Source: Roseateles sp. DAIF2
Lineage (GTDB): Bacteria > Pseudomonadota > Gammaproteobacteria > Burkholderiales > Burkholderiaceae_C
Direction: 5' to 3'
Length of the DNA stretch: 64,000 bases
Assembly: GCF_015624425.1 (NCBI RefSeq)
Contig: NZ_CP049919.1
Coordinates: 4,836,001-4,900,000 of the forward strand
The notes beneath the pieces are model-generated. The model was not told the origin of the DNA, did no database searches, and worked only from the letters and a program-made list of their open reading frames with translations. Below, piece by piece: positions 41,505 to 50,930 of this stretch. The stretch's first letter is position 1. Each line of letters opens with the position of its first letter. Made by a program: the position numbers and the translations under genes.

Positions 41505-44099
41505 TCAGAAGCGATAGCTGGCCTTCACCCCCAGGAAGCGCCCGCGCGGATCGCCCTGGGTATGGTCATAGAGCCCGGTCGAGGCATCCCAGGGCAGCTT
41601 GGCGTTGCTCAGGTTCTGCAGGCTCAGGCTGGCCACCAGCTGCGGCGTGACGCGCCAGTCCAGGTTCAGGTCCAGGGTGTCGAAGCCCGCCACCCGCTCG
41701 GCATGGGCCTCGGTCGGGCGGTAGGTCTGCCGGTAGCCGCCGACATGCTGCCAGTTCAGGGTGGCGGTCCAGTCGCCGCGGGTCCAGGCCGCGCCGGTGG
41801 CGCCGCGCCACTTCGGCAGGGAGCCGAACTCGTTGCTGCCGGCGCCGTTCACCGCCGCCTCGCCCTCGGCCGGCGGCTGGCTGAAGCGCAGCAGCCGGCT
41901 CGCCTGCGCGCGCAGCACCAGCTCGCCCAGGCCCTGGCCCAGCGCGAAGCTGCGGCTGCCCTCCAGGTCGAAGCCGGAGACGCTGCGCCCGCCCTGGTTG
42001 CGGAACTGGCGCGTCAGCGACACGATGCGCCCCTGCTCGTCGCGCAGCACGCGGCCGGCCAGGCGCGCCTCGTTGGCGATGATGAACTCGGCCGTCTCGG
42101 TGTCGATCAGGTCGCGCTGCTTGATCTGGAAATAGTCCAGGCTCAGCTTGCTGCGCGCATCGGGCGAGACCACCAGGCCGAAGTTCAGATTGCGCGAGCG
42201 CTCCGGCTTCAGCTTCGGATTGGCCGCGGTCAGGTTGGTCACGCCGCGCGCCTGGTTCGGCGTCACCGGGTCGCGCGGGTCCAGCACCGTGCCGTAGCTG
42301 ACGCCGGTGCTCTGCGTGATCTCCGGCAGCGAGGGCGCGCGGAAGCCGCGCGAGAGATTGGCGCGCAGCAACAGCCAATCCAGCGGCTGGAAGCGCAGGC
42401 TGGCCTTGGGCGAGACGGCGGAGCCGAAGTCGCTGTAATGGTCGGCGCGCGCCGCCAGGTTCAGGCTCAGGCTGCTCAGCAGCGGCAGGTTCAGCTCGGC
42501 GAAGGCGGCGCTGACCTTGCGGCTGCCCTTGATGATGTTGATCGCCGGGCGCAGCTCGGTGCCGCTGAGCACCGCGTCCGAGGTGCGCGAATCCATCGCC
42601 TCATGGCGCAGCTGCAGCCCGGCCGCGAAGCCCACCGGCCCGGCCGGCAGCCGGGTCAGCTCGGTCGAGGCGCTGGCATCGACGCTGTAGAGCTCCGAGC
42701 TGGCCGGCCGCAGGGTCGACAGGCGCAGGGCCTGGCGCTGCGCCTCGCTGTTGCGCGAGGGATCGGCGAAATCGTAGCCGCCGCTGCGCAACACGCGCTC
42801 GAACTCGTAGCGGTTGACGAAGTTCTGCACCGTCTCGGTCAGCCGGCTGCTGGACTGCAGGAAGGACAGCCCCCAGTCCCAGCGCCCGGCCGAGCCGCGC
42901 GCGCCGGCCAGCACGCGCTGGAACTGCACCGCGTCCTGCTTGGTGCGCGTGCCCAGATCGAACAGGGTCGCGTTCAGCACGGCAGAACCGCTGGCAGGAT
43001 AGTTCGGGTGGCCCTTGGGCAGTTGCACCGAGATCGTGTCCAGCGCCTGGTTGCGGTCGTTCCATGCGCGCAGGCTGCTGGAGACGGTCAGCGGCGCGCC
43101 GAACAGCAGCTCCGCGCGCGAGCTGCCCAGCAGCAGCTCGGCATAGGCCTCGGCGTTCTCGTCCAGGCGCCAGGTGGCGCGGGCCGAGCCGTGGTAGCGC
43201 TCGACGCCGGGGATCAGGGTCTTGTACTGCGCCGGGTTGTAGGCCAGCACGCTGCCGGTCTTGCCGGGCGTGATGTCGCCGTAGTTGCGCAGCTGCAGCG
43301 GGCCCTGCACGCCGCCCAGCTTGTTGGTGGCGTCGCTGCCCAGGTAGTTGGTCGGCACCCAGGCCAGGGTGCCGCCGGGCTCGCGGCGGAAATCGCTGTC
43401 GCGCAGCCAGGCCACGTCGCTCTGGTCCAGGCGGTCGCGCTTCAGGCCGTCCAGGCTCAGGGTGAAGTTGAAGCCCTGCTGCTGCAGGTCGCCGAAACCG
43501 TGGCGCAGCTCGAAGCTGCGCTCGCGCTGGCCGGTGCCCTCGGTGGAAGTGCCCAGGCCGGCCCGCAGCTCGGTGCCGCGGTAATCGTCATGCAGCAGGA
43601 TGTTGACCACGCCGGCAATCGCGTCGGAGCCGTAGATCGAGGAGGCGCCGTCCTTCAGCACCTCGATGCGGCGCACCGCGGCCAGCGGCAGGCTGTTCAG
43701 GTCGGTGAACACCTCCTGCATGTTCTGCGCGGTCGCATAGGGCGCGACGCGCCGGCCGTTCACCAGCACCAGGGTGTTCTGCTGGTTCAGGCCGCGCAGC
43801 GACAGCCCGGCCGTGCCGGCCGAGAAGCTGCCGGTGTACTGCTCGTTGAAGCTGTTGCCGCTGTTGGCGGTGATCGTGCGCAGCAGCTCCGGCAGGCTGG
43901 TCTTGCCGCTGGCGCGGATCTCGGCATCGGTGATGGCCTGCACCGGGTTCGCGCCCTCGCGCCGCACCGAGAGGATGTTGGACCCGGTCACGGTGACGCG
44001 CTCCAGGCGCGCGCCGGCCTCGTCGGAAGCGGCTTGCGCCGCGGGCAGGAAGACGGCGGCCAATGCGGCGGCCAGCACTGAGGGTTTCGTCAGCAGCAT
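41505..44099 (-). CDS. TonB-dependent outer-membrane receptor, substrate unknown
   Basis: 864 residues. A signal peptide (LAAALAAVFLPAAQA) is followed by a plug domain with a TonB-box-like LERVTVTGSN, GKTSLPELLRTITANSGNS, GLSLRGLNQQNTLVLVNGRR and VLKDGASSIYGSDAIAGVVN, then the barrel, ending FLGVKASYRF. This plug style (GSNILSVRREGANPVQ...) is common in receptors for organic nutrients rather than siderophores. No STN domain and no neighbouring uptake gene, so the substrate cannot be assigned. Start at 44099 has AAGGA upstream; the longer frame is not needed. Confidence 0.93.
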   Translation of the reverse strand: MLLTKPSVLAAALAAVFLPAAQAASDEAGARLERVTVTGSNILSVRREGANPVQAITDAEIRASGKTSLPELLRTITANSGNSFNEQYTGSFSAGTAGLSLRGLNQQNTLVLVNGRRVAPYATAQNMQEVFTDLNSLPLAAVRRIEVLKDGASSIYGSDAIAGVVNILLHDDYRGTELRAGLGTSTEGTGQRERSFELRHGFGDLQQQGFNFTLSLDGLKRDRLDQSDVAWLRDSDFRREPGGTLAWVPTNYLGSDATNKLGGVQGPLQLRNYGDITPGKTGSVLAYNPAQYKTLIPGVERYHGSARATWRLDENAEAYAELLLGSSRAELLFGAPLTVSSSLRAWNDRNQALDTISVQLPKGHPNYPASGSAVLNATLFDLGTRTKQDAVQFQRVLAGARGSAGRWDWGLSFLQSSSRLTETVQNFVNRYEFERVLRSGGYDFADPSRNSEAQRQALRLSTLRPASSELYSVDASASTELTRLPAGPVGFAAGLQLRHEAMDSRTSDAVLSGTELRPAINIIKGSRKVSAAFAELNLPLLSSLSLNLAARADHYSDFGSAVSPKASLRFQPLDWLLLRANLSRGFRAPSLPEITQSTGVSYGTVLDPRDPVTPNQARGVTNLTAANPKLKPERSRNLNFGLVVSPDARSKLSLDYFQIKQRDLIDTETAEFIIANEARLAGRVLRDEQGRIVSLTRQFRNQGGRSVSGFDLEGSRSFALGQGLGELVLRAQASRLLRFSQPPAEGEAAVNGAGSNEFGSLPKWRGATGAAWTRGDWTATLNWQHVGGYRQTYRPTEAHAERVAGFDTLDLNLDWRVTPQLVASLSLQNLSNAKLPWDASTGLYDHTQGDPRGRFLGVKASYRF

Positions 44100-44432
44100 G
44101 TCGGCAATCCTTCGTGAGGATGGATAAGAGAGAGATGGAAAGAACGCCCCGGTAGGGGCGAGCCGGCCCGGCCGCGGCGGATGACCGCGGCGGGTTAATG
44201 GCGAAGAAGGGATCGGGGTGCGGGAGCGCTGGCGGCGCGTGGCGCCGTGGCTCAGGGACGCAGCATGCGCACCGGCGCCATGCTGGAGAGGGGACAACAG
44301 GACTTCATGATGTTCTGGTTCTGGACTGCACGCTCTTGTCGGCGCCCAGCCAATGTAGCCAGCGGCTACGGCGCGGCCAAACAAGGAAAACCGCCTTGTT
44401 TATGCGGCCGGCGCAGATGCGCAACCGAGCGC
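44100..44432. other. Intergenic region with two dyads
   Basis: 333 bp between the receptor start and the mutY stop, no convincing gene. Two inverted repeats: GTAGCC-AGC-GGCTAC (44355-44369) and AAACAAGG-7 nt-CCTTGTTT (44379-44401). The second could act as a terminator for mutY on the minus strand, though no T run follows. The receptor promoter should lie at 44100-44250. Confidence 0.4.
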
Positions 44433-45464
44433 TCAGCCGATCAGTCGCTTCAATGGTGCAGGCAGGGCATAGGCGGCCAGTTCCTCGCGCGCCACCCAGC
44501 GGCCCTCGCCCGGGCTCGCGGCCTGCGCCAGTTCGGCGCGGCGCGGATGCAGCACCCAGTCGAAATGCGTCAGCGCATGCTCGACCCGCGGCATCACCTC
44601 CAGCGCGGCGCCGAGCGAGCGCGCCTGCGCATCGAGCGCGGCCTCGTCGTCGAACAGCGGCAGGCTCCAGAGGCCGGCCCAAACGCCGCTGTCGGGCCGC
44701 TGCTGCAGCCAGACGCTGCCCTCATGCTCAAGCCAGAGCCACCAGTTCTCGCGCCGGCCGCGCTTGAGCTTCTTGGTCTTGATCGGATACCTGGCCGGCT
44801 CGCCCTCGGCGCGGCCGCGGCACAGCTCCGACACCGGGCACAGCAGGCATTGCGGCGCGCGCGCGCCGCACAGGCTGGCGCCCAGGTCCATCAGGCCCTG
44901 CGTATAGGCCGGCATGTCGGCCTCAGCAGCCGGCAGCAGGGCCTGGGCATAGGCCCAGAGCTTCTTTTCCTGCGCGCCGCTGGCCAGGTCGCCGTCGAAG
45001 GCCAGGAGGCGCGACAGCACCCGCTTGACGTTGCCGTCCAGGATCGCGATGCGCTCGCCGAAGCAGAAGGAGGCGACCGCCGCCGCGGTCGAGCGGCCGA
45101 TGCCGGGCAGCTCCTGCAGCGCGGCCGCGCTGCGCGGGAATTCGCCGCCATGCTCGGCCGCGACGGCCTGCGCGCAGCGGTGCAGATTGCGCGCGCGGCT
45201 GTAGTAGCCCAGGCCGGCCCACAGGGTCAGCACCTCGTCCAGCGGCGCCGCGGCCAGCTCGATCACGCTCGGGAAGCGCGCCAGGAAGCGCTGGTAATAG
45301 CCCAGCACCGTCGTCACCTGGGTCTGCTGCAGCATGATTTCCGAGAGCCAGACGCGATAGGGGTCGCGCGTGTTCTGCCAGGGCAGCTCATGCCGGCCAT
45401 GGCTGCGCTGCCAGGCCACCAGCAAGGCGGCGAAATCGGCGGGCAGGCTCACTTCTTTTGACAT
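44433..45464 (-). CDS. mutY: A/G-specific adenine glycosylase
   Basis: 343 residues. Removes adenine mispaired with 8-oxoguanine. Motifs in order: [20 protein letters not shown], helix-hairpin-helix [24 protein letters not shown] (catalytic Asp), the C-x6-C-x2-C-x5-C iron-sulfur ligands ([17 protein letters not shown]), and a NUDIX-like C-terminal domain ([17 protein letters not shown]). Its start lies inside the 3' end of mutM (16-bp overlap), so the two GO-repair enzymes are co-expressed. Confidence 0.97.
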   Translation of the reverse strand: MSKEVSLPADFAALLVAWQRSHGRHELPWQNTRDPYRVWLSEIMLQQTQVTTVLGYYQRFLARFPSVIELAAAPLDEVLTLWAGLGYYSRARNLHRCAQAVAAEHGGEFPRSAAALQELPGIGRSTAAAVASFCFGERIAILDGNVKRVLSRLLAFDGDLASGAQEKKLWAYAQALLPAAEADMPAYTQGLMDLGASLCGARAPQCLLCPVSELCRGRAEGEPARYPIKTKKLKRGRRENWWLWLEHEGSVWLQQRPDSGVWAGLWSLPLFDDEAALDAQARSLGAALEVMPRVEHALTHFDWVLHPRRAELAQAASPGEGRWVAREELAAYALPAPLKRLIG

Positions 45465-46276
45465 GCGGGGCAGAAAAATGTCGAGCGCTGACCCTGCACG
45501 ATGCGGCGGATCGACGTGGCGCAGACGCGGCAGGGCTCGGCCTCGCGGCCATAGACCTGGGCCTGCATCTGGAAGCTGCCGGCCACGCCATGGGCGTCGC
45601 GAAAATCGCGTAGGGTAGTGCCGCCGGCTTCCAGCGCGCGGCCCAGCACGCCGCGCACCGCCTCGGCCAGGCGCTCGCAGCGCGGGCCGCTGAGCTTGTT
45701 GGCGGGAAGGCGCGGGTCGATGCCGGCCAGGAACAGGGCCTCGCAGGCGTAGATATTGCCGGCCCCGACCACCAGGTCGCCGGCCAACAGCGCCTGCTTG
45801 ATCGCGACGCGCCGCGCCGCCAGGCCGGCCTTCAGGTAAGCGCCGGTAAAACGCGGATCGAAGGGTTCCAGCCCCAGCCCGGCCAGCAGCTTGGCCGCCG
45901 GGCCGTCGGCCAGCGAGGGCGACCAGACCACCGCGCCGAAGCGCCGCGGGTCATGCAGTCGCAGCAGGCCGCGGTTGGTGCGCAGGTCGAAATGGTCATG
46001 CGGCCCGGGGTTCGAGTCGCGCGCGGTGAAGGCCAGGCTGCCCGACATGCCCAGATGCAGCAGCAGCCCGCCGGCCAGGCGCTCGCCGCGCAGCGGCAGC
46101 CACAGGTATTTGCCGCGCCGCGTCGCCGCGCCGACGGTCGAGCCCAGCAGTTCGTCCTGGTCCAGGCCCAGCGGCCAGCGCAGCGGCTTGCCCAGGCGCA
46201 CCTCCAGCACGCGGGCGCCCTCGATGGCGTCGGCAAAGCTGCGGCGGGTGACTTCGACTTCGGGCAATTCCGGCAT
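45449..46276 (-). CDS. mutM: Formamidopyrimidine-DNA glycosylase
   Basis: 275 residues. Excises 8-oxoguanine and formamidopyrimidines. The mature N-terminus [11 protein letters not shown] supplies the catalytic Pro and Glu. [43 protein letters not shown] and the C-terminal zinc finger ([10 protein letters not shown]... FFCPACQKK) are all present. I start at 46276 so that Met removal exposes Pro2; the ATG at 46288 would add four residues and hide it. It is upstream of, and overlaps, mutY. Confidence 0.97.
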   Translation of the reverse strand: MPELPEVEVTRRSFADAIEGARVLEVRLGKPLRWPLGLDQDELLGSTVGAATRRGKYLWLPLRGERLAGGLLLHLGMSGSLAFTARDSNPGPHDHFDLRTNRGLLRLHDPRRFGAVVWSPSLADGPAAKLLAGLGLEPFDPRFTGAYLKAGLAARRVAIKQALLAGDLVVGAGNIYACEALFLAGIDPRLPANKLSGPRCERLAEAVRGVLGRALEAGGTTLRDFRDAHGVAGSFQMQAQVYGREAEPCRVCATSIRRIVQGQRSTFFCPACQKK

Positions 46277-46398
46277 GGCGGGGCGCATGATAAAGGTCCG
46301 CGGCCGGCGCTGCTGCCCAAGGGCTGCTTAAGGAAAATCGACCACAATCCAGCAATGTGGCGCCCGCATCATCGGGGCTGACCGTTCCAGGAGTTCCC

Positions 46399-48138
46399 AT
46401 GCCCAAAACCACCGTTGCCAGCGTCGCGCTTTCCGGCCTGCTGGCCCTGCTCGGCCCGGTCCAGGCCCAGGCCAGCACCGCGGCCAGCGCCCCGGCCGTG
46501 CAGAACTCCGAGCTGGACGCGCCGATGTTCTACCAGCTGCTGGTCGGCGAGATGGAGCTGCGCGCCGGCCAGCCCGGCGTGGCCTTCCAGGTGCTGCTGG
46601 ACGCGGCGCGACGCACCGGCGACAGCGAGCTGTACCGCCGCGTCGTCAATATCGCGCTGCAGGCCCGCGCCGGCGACCAGGCCCTGATCGCCGCCCGCGC
46701 CTGGCGCGACGCGGTGCCCGATTCGGTCGAGGCGCACCAGATGATCATCCAGCTGCTGGCCGCGCTGAACCGCCCCTCCGAGGTCGGCCCGCCGCTGCGC
46801 AGCCTGCTGGCGCTGACGCCCGAGGCGCAGCGCAGCGGCGTGCTGGCCTCGCTGCCGCGCCTGTTCCAGCGCACGCCGGAACCGAAGCGGGTCTACGAGG
46901 CCACGCTCTCGGTGCTGGAGGGCGCGGCTCAGCAGCCCGCGACCCGGCTGATGGCTCTGCTGGTGCAGGGCCGCCTGGCGCTCAGCGCCGACGAGGACGA
47001 CAAGGCCCTGGCCCTGACCCGCCTGGCCGCCAAGGACTTCCCGGCCGCCGATGAGCCGATGCTGTTGGCGCTGGACCTGATGGCCGAACGGCCCGAGGCC
47101 GAGGCGCTGATCACCGAGCGGCTGAAGCAGCAGCCCGACCACCATGCGCTGCGCCTGGCCTATGGCCGCACCCTGGCGCGCAGCCAGCGCGCCGCCGATG
47201 CCGCGCGCGAGTTCCGCATCGTCACCCAGGCCACGCCGGACAACGCCGCCGCCTGGTATGCGCTGGGCGCGCTGGAGCTGGACCTGCGCCATCCCGAGGC
47301 CGCCGAGAAGGCGCTGCAGACCTTCCTGGTCAAGCTGGAGGCCGCACCGGCCGACAGCCCCGAGGCGCTGAAGGATTCGCGCCAGCAGGCCTGGCTGCTG
47401 CTGGCCCAGTCGGCCGAGATGCGCGGCGAGCTGCGCGCGGCCGAGGGCTGGCTGTCCAAGGTGGATGCGCCGCAGCGCCAGCTGGAGGTCAGCTACCGCC
47501 GCGCCTCGCTGATGGCGCGCCAGGGCCAGCTGGCCAAGGGCCGCGCGCTGCTGCAGGCCCTGCCCGGCGAGCGCGACGAGGACGCCCGCGCCAAGCTGAT
47601 GGCCGAGGCCCAGCTGCTGCGCGAGGTGCGCCAATGGGAGGGCGCGCTCGCCGTGCTGGAGCAGGCCGGCAAGCGCTTCACCAGCGATGCCGACATCGTC
47701 TACGAGCAGGCCATGATGGCCGAGAAGCTGGGCCGCCTGGAGCAGATGGAACAGCTGCTGCGCAAGGTGATGGAGATCAAGCCCGAGCATTACCACGCCT
47801 ACAACGCGCTGGGCTACTCGCTGGCCGAGCGCAATACCCGGCTCGAAGAGGCCCGCACCCTGATCGCCAAGGCACTGCAATACGCGCCCAGCGAGCCCTT
47901 CATCGTCGACAGCCTGGGCTGGGTGGAGTTCCGCCTGGGCAACCACCCGGAGGCGCTGCGCCTGCTGCGCCAGGCCTACCAGTCGCGCCCCGACGCCGAG
48001 ATCGCCGCGCATCTGGGCGAGGTGCTGTGGGTGGTCGGCCAGCAGGACGAGGCCCGCAAGGTCTGGAACGAGGGCGCCAAGCGCGACCCGAAGAACGAGG
48101 CCCTGCGCGAGACGCGCCAGCGCCTGAAGGCGCCATGA
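46399..48138 (+). CDS. Exported tetratricopeptide-repeat protein
   Basis: 579 residues. A signal peptide (LLALLGPVQAQA) is followed by TPR helices throughout (MFYQLLVGEMELRAGQPGVA..., NAAAWYALGALELDLRHPEA, HYHAYNALGYSLAERNTRLE, EPFIVDSLGWVEFRLGNHPE). The C-terminal NALGYSLAERNTRLEEA pattern is the conserved part of the family found just upstream of lolB in Burkholderiales. It starts the lolB-ispE run and overlaps lolB by four bases (ATGA). Periplasmic or outer-membrane assembly role is likely but unproven. CAGGAG precedes the ATG. Confidence 0.9.
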   Translation: MPKTTVASVALSGLLALLGPVQAQASTAASAPAVQNSELDAPMFYQLLVGEMELRAGQPGVAFQVLLDAARRTGDSELYRRVVNIALQARAGDQALIAARAWRDAVPDSVEAHQMIIQLLAALNRPSEVGPPLRSLLALTPEAQRSGVLASLPRLFQRTPEPKRVYEATLSVLEGAAQQPATRLMALLVQGRLALSADEDDKALALTRLAAKDFPAADEPMLLALDLMAERPEAEALITERLKQQPDHHALRLAYGRTLARSQRAADAAREFRIVTQATPDNAAAWYALGALELDLRHPEAAEKALQTFLVKLEAAPADSPEALKDSRQQAWLLLAQSAEMRGELRAAEGWLSKVDAPQRQLEVSYRRASLMARQGQLAKGRALLQALPGERDEDARAKLMAEAQLLREVRQWEGALAVLEQAGKRFTSDADIVYEQAMMAEKLGRLEQMEQLLRKVMEIKPEHYHAYNALGYSLAERNTRLEEARTLIAKALQYAPSEPFIVDSLGWVEFRLGNHPEALRLLRQAYQSRPDAEIAAHLGEVLWVVGQQDEARKVWNEGAKRDPKNEALRETRQRLKAP

Positions 48139-48662
48139 GGCGCGGCCTGCTCGCCCTGGCCTTCGTCGCTCCGCTGCTCGCCGGCTGCGCCAATCTGCAG
48201 CGCGAGGCGCCGCCCGCGGCGCAGGACGGCGATCTGCGCCTGTCCGGGCGCTTGTCGGTGCAGGTCAGCGGCCGCGGCGGCGACAGCGCCGCCTTCGAGC
48301 TGCTGGGCTCGCCCGAGGCCGGCCGCCTGGAGCTGAGCACGCCGCTGGGCAGCCTGGTGGCGCGGGCACGCTGGAGCCGCGCCGAGGTGCTGCTGCAGAC
48401 CCCGCGCGAGGAGCGCCGCTTCGAGGACCTGGACTCTCTGACCCGCGAGATGCTGGGCGAGCCGGTGCCGGTGGCGGCCCTGTTCGACTGGCTGCGCGGC
48501 CGCCCCTGGCCGCGGGCCGGCAGCCAGCCGCTGGAAGGCGCCGCCCAGGGCTTTGCCCAGCTGGGCTGGCAGATCGACCTGTCCCGCTTCGGCGATGGCC
48601 TGATCGTGGCCAACCGCCCCGCCGAGCCCGCCGTGACCCTGCGCGCGCGGCTCGACCCCTGA
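48135..48662 (+). CDS. lolB: Outer-membrane lipoprotein receptor LolB
   Basis: 175 residues. Accepts lipoproteins from LolA and inserts them into the outer membrane. Lipobox LLAGC (Cys18), then the LolB fold: RLSGRLSVQV, FELLGSPEAGRLELSTPLGS, DLDSLTREMLGEPVPVAALFDWLRGRPWP, and GWQIDLSRF. Position between the TPR gene and ispE is the standard one. Start overlaps the TPR stop; 15 bp to ispE. Confidence 0.93.
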   Translation: MRRGLLALAFVAPLLAGCANLQREAPPAAQDGDLRLSGRLSVQVSGRGGDSAAFELLGSPEAGRLELSTPLGSLVARARWSRAEVLLQTPREERRFEDLDSLTREMLGEPVPVAALFDWLRGRPWPRAGSQPLEGAAQGFAQLGWQIDLSRFGDGLIVANRPAEPAVTLRARLDP

Positions 48663-48677
48663 CCTTTCCCGTTCCCG

Positions 48678-49640
48678 ATGCAAGCGCTCTACGACGTCCC
48701 GGCCCCGGCCAAGCTCAACCTGTTCCTGCATGTGGTGGGCAAGCGCCCCGACGGCTATCACCTGCTGCAGTCGATCTTCACCCTGATCGACTGGGCCGAC
48801 ACCCTGCATTTCGAGCGCCGCGGCGATGGCCGGCTGGCGCGCCATGACGGCGCCGACGCGATGGCCGAGCTGCCCGAGGACGATCTGTGCCTGCGCGCCG
48901 CGCGGCTGCTGCGCACCGAGAGCGGCGACGCCGCCCTGGGCGCCAACATCCATCTGGAGAAGCGCCTGCCGGCCGGCGCCGGCATGGGCGGCGGCTCCTC
49001 GGATGCCGCCTCCACCCTGCTGGCGCTGAACCGGCTCTGGGGTCTGAACTGGCCGCTGGCGCGCCTGCTGCCGCTGGGGCTGAAGCTGGGCGCCGACGTG
49101 CCCTTCTTCCTGGGCGGGCGCAATGCCTTTGTCGAGGGCATCGGCGAGATCCTGCACCCGGTGGACCTGCCGGCGCAGACCTACTTTGTTCTCAAACCGC
49201 CCACATCGATCGCCACCCAGGAAATTTTTTCGAGCCCCCTCTTGGCAAGGTCGAAAAGCGTGGCTATAGTAGCGGGCTTTCCTGCACACAACAGCAGCGA
49301 CGACAAAAACGAAAGTTTGCAGTCGACAGGTGCTGAAGTGGTGAAGCTGGATGCGCAAGGTGTAGCGAAGCTTTGCGGCGGATTCGGTAGCAACGATCTA
49401 CAGAAACCGGCCGAAGCGATCTGCCCCGAAGTGCGCCAGGCTCTGCAACTGCTGGAAGCTCGTTACGGCAACAGCCGCATGACGGGTTCGGGCAGCGCGG
49501 TCTTCGCCAGGGTGAGCAGTGAAGAAAAAGATGGCATGTCGAACCAGTCCATGGCGACAATGCTCCAGGATCTTCCGGGAGCGTGGACTGGCAAAATATG
49601 CCGCGGTCTGGACCGCCACCCGCTTAGCGGATGGGCTTGA
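48678..49640 (+). CDS. ispE: 4-diphosphocytidyl-2-C-methyl-D-erythritol kinase
   Basis: 320 residues. GHMP-family kinase of the MEP isoprenoid pathway. PAPAKLNLFLHVVGKRPDGY at the N-terminus, the ATP loop PAGAGMGGGSSDAAS, GADVPFFLGG, and C-terminal NSRMTGSGSAVFAR and HPLSGWA. Longer than usual (about 290) by a segment around residues 205-240 (NSSDDKNESLQSTGAEVVKL), encoded by clearly lower-GC DNA with a promoter-like sequence inside it (49242-49270). The catalytic parts are intact. Ends 47 bp before tRNA-Gln. Confidence 0.94.
   Translation: MQALYDVPAPAKLNLFLHVVGKRPDGYHLLQSIFTLIDWADTLHFERRGDGRLARHDGADAMAELPEDDLCLRAARLLRTESGDAALGANIHLEKRLPAGAGMGGGSSDAASTLLALNRLWGLNWPLARLLPLGLKLGADVPFFLGGRNAFVEGIGEILHPVDLPAQTYFVLKPPTSIATQEIFSSPLLARSKSVAIVAGFPAHNSSDDKNESLQSTGAEVVKLDAQGVAKLCGGFGSNDLQKPAEAICPEVRQALQLLEARYGNSRMTGSGSAVFARVSSEEKDGMSNQSMATMLQDLPGAWTGKICRGLDRHPLSGWA
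49242..49270 (+). promoter_or_regulatory. Sigma-70-type promoter inside ispE
   Basis: TTGGCA (49242-49247), an exact 17-bp spacer and TATAGT (49265-49270), each one base from consensus, inside a low-GC island of the ispE coding sequence. It points at tRNA-Gln and prs downstream, with a leader of about 410 nt to the tRNA. Quality stands out against the GC-rich background, but function is inferred. Confidence 0.55.
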
Positions 49641-49687
49641 AGGATCGGCAAGGTTTTGGGGTGCTGCAGCTCTGCAGTGTCCTGTGT

Positions 49688-49764
49688 AGGGGAGTCGCCA
49701 AGTTGGTCAAGGCATCGGATTTTGATTCCGACATGCGAGGGTTCGAGTCCTTCCTCCCCTGCCA
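49688..49764 (+). tRNA. tRNA-Gln (UUG)
   Basis: 77 nt including CCA. Acceptor AGGGGAG / CTCCCCT, D arm TCGCCAAGTTGGTCAAGGC, anticodon loop TTTTGAT with UUG, T arm GGGTTCGAGTCC. TCGCCAAG after the acceptor is typical for bacterial tRNA-Gln. It lies between ispE and prs, the usual place in Burkholderiales, followed by a terminator. Confidence 0.97.
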
Positions 49765-49776
49765 AATGTTCTAGAG

Positions 49777-49799
49777 AAACCCGCCCTGCGGGTTTTTCG
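49777..49799 (+). terminator. Terminator after tRNA-Gln
   Basis: AAACCCGC-CCT-GCGGGTTTTT: a 7-bp stem, triloop and T run 13 bases after the tRNA. It would limit read-through from the tRNA promoter into prs, so prs may rely on partial read-through or its own promoter. Confidence 0.88.
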
Positions 49800-49849
49800 T
49801 CTTTGAAAGACCCTGGACACGCTGGCTGGCCACGGGTCCTTCACCAAGG

Positions 49850-50821
49850 ATGGCCGCCGTGCTGCTCAACACCGTCCTCTTCACCGGCAATGCAAACCCG
49901 GTGCTCTCCCAAGAAATCGCGACCCATCTGGGGCTCGAACTCGGCAAGGCCGTGGTCGGTCGCTTCTCCGATGGCGAGGTGACGGTCGAGATCCAGCAGA
50001 ACGTGCGCGCCCGCGACGTGTTCGTGGTCCAGCCGACCTGCGCGCCGACCAACGAGAACCTGATGGAACTCCTGATCATGGTCGATGCCTTGAAGCGCGC
50101 CAGCGCGCGCCGCATCACCGCCGTGATCCCCTACTTCGGCTACGCCCGCCAGGACCGCCGCCCGCGTTCCACCCGCGTGCCGATCTCGGCCAAGGTCGTC
50201 GCCAACCTGCTGGAGACCGTCGGCGTCGAGCGCGTGCTGACGATGGACCTGCACGCCGACCAGATCCAGGGCTTCTTCGACATCCCGGTCGACAACATCT
50301 ACGCCAGCCCGGTGCTGCTGTCGGACCTGAAGAGCCGCAACTACTCGAACCTGGTGGTGGTCAGCCCCGACGTTGGCGGCGTGGTGCGCGCCCGCGCGCT
50401 GGCCAAGCAGCTGGGCTGCGACCTGGCCATCATCGACAAGCGCCGTCCGGCCGCCAATGTCTCCGAGGTCATGCATGTGATCGGCGAGATCGACGGCCGC
50501 AACTGCGTGATCATGGACGACATGATCGACACCGCCGGCACGCTGGTGAAGGCCGCCGAGGTGCTGAAGGACCGCGGCGCCAAGAGCGTGTTCGCCTATT
50601 GCACCCACCCCATCCTGTCCGGCCCGGCGATCGAGCGCATCTCCGGTTCGCACCTGGACGAGGTCGTGATCAGCAACACCATCCCGCTGTCGGACGCCGC
50701 CAAGGCCTGCGGCAAGATCCGCCAGCTGTCGGTCGCCTTCCTGTTCGCCGAGACCATCCGTCGCATCTCGGACGGCGAGTCGGTCACCTCGCTGTTCTCG
50801 GAACAGAACAACAATTTCTAA
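49850..50821 (+). CDS. prs: Ribose-phosphate pyrophosphokinase (PRPP synthetase)
   Basis: 323 residues. Makes PRPP from ribose-5-phosphate and ATP for purine, pyrimidine, His, Trp and NAD synthesis. [54 protein letters not shown] (flexible catalytic loop), [18 protein letters not shown], and the PRPP-binding loop [12 protein letters not shown] are intact. ATG at 49850 with CCAAGG upstream. 109 bp before rplY. Confidence 0.97.
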   Translation: MAAVLLNTVLFTGNANPVLSQEIATHLGLELGKAVVGRFSDGEVTVEIQQNVRARDVFVVQPTCAPTNENLMELLIMVDALKRASARRITAVIPYFGYARQDRRPRSTRVPISAKVVANLLETVGVERVLTMDLHADQIQGFFDIPVDNIYASPVLLSDLKSRNYSNLVVVSPDVGGVVRARALAKQLGCDLAIIDKRRPAANVSEVMHVIGEIDGRNCVIMDDMIDTAGTLVKAAEVLKDRGAKSVFAYCTHPILSGPAIERISGSHLDEVVISNTIPLSDAAKACGKIRQLSVAFLFAETIRRISDGESVTSLFSEQNNNF

Positions 50822-50930
50822 GATTCAGGAGGTCGATCCGCAAGGGTCGGCCTTTTGTACGGAAGAGCCTGGTCGCGGGCCTTCCACCCCGGAGCGCCAT
50901 GGTGGCGCCTCGGAATTTTTGGAGTCAGAT

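Noticed and set aside
41562..44081. An 839-codon plus-strand open frame
   Set aside because: It is the mirror of the TonB receptor gene on the opposite strand and has no recognisable domain or start signal.
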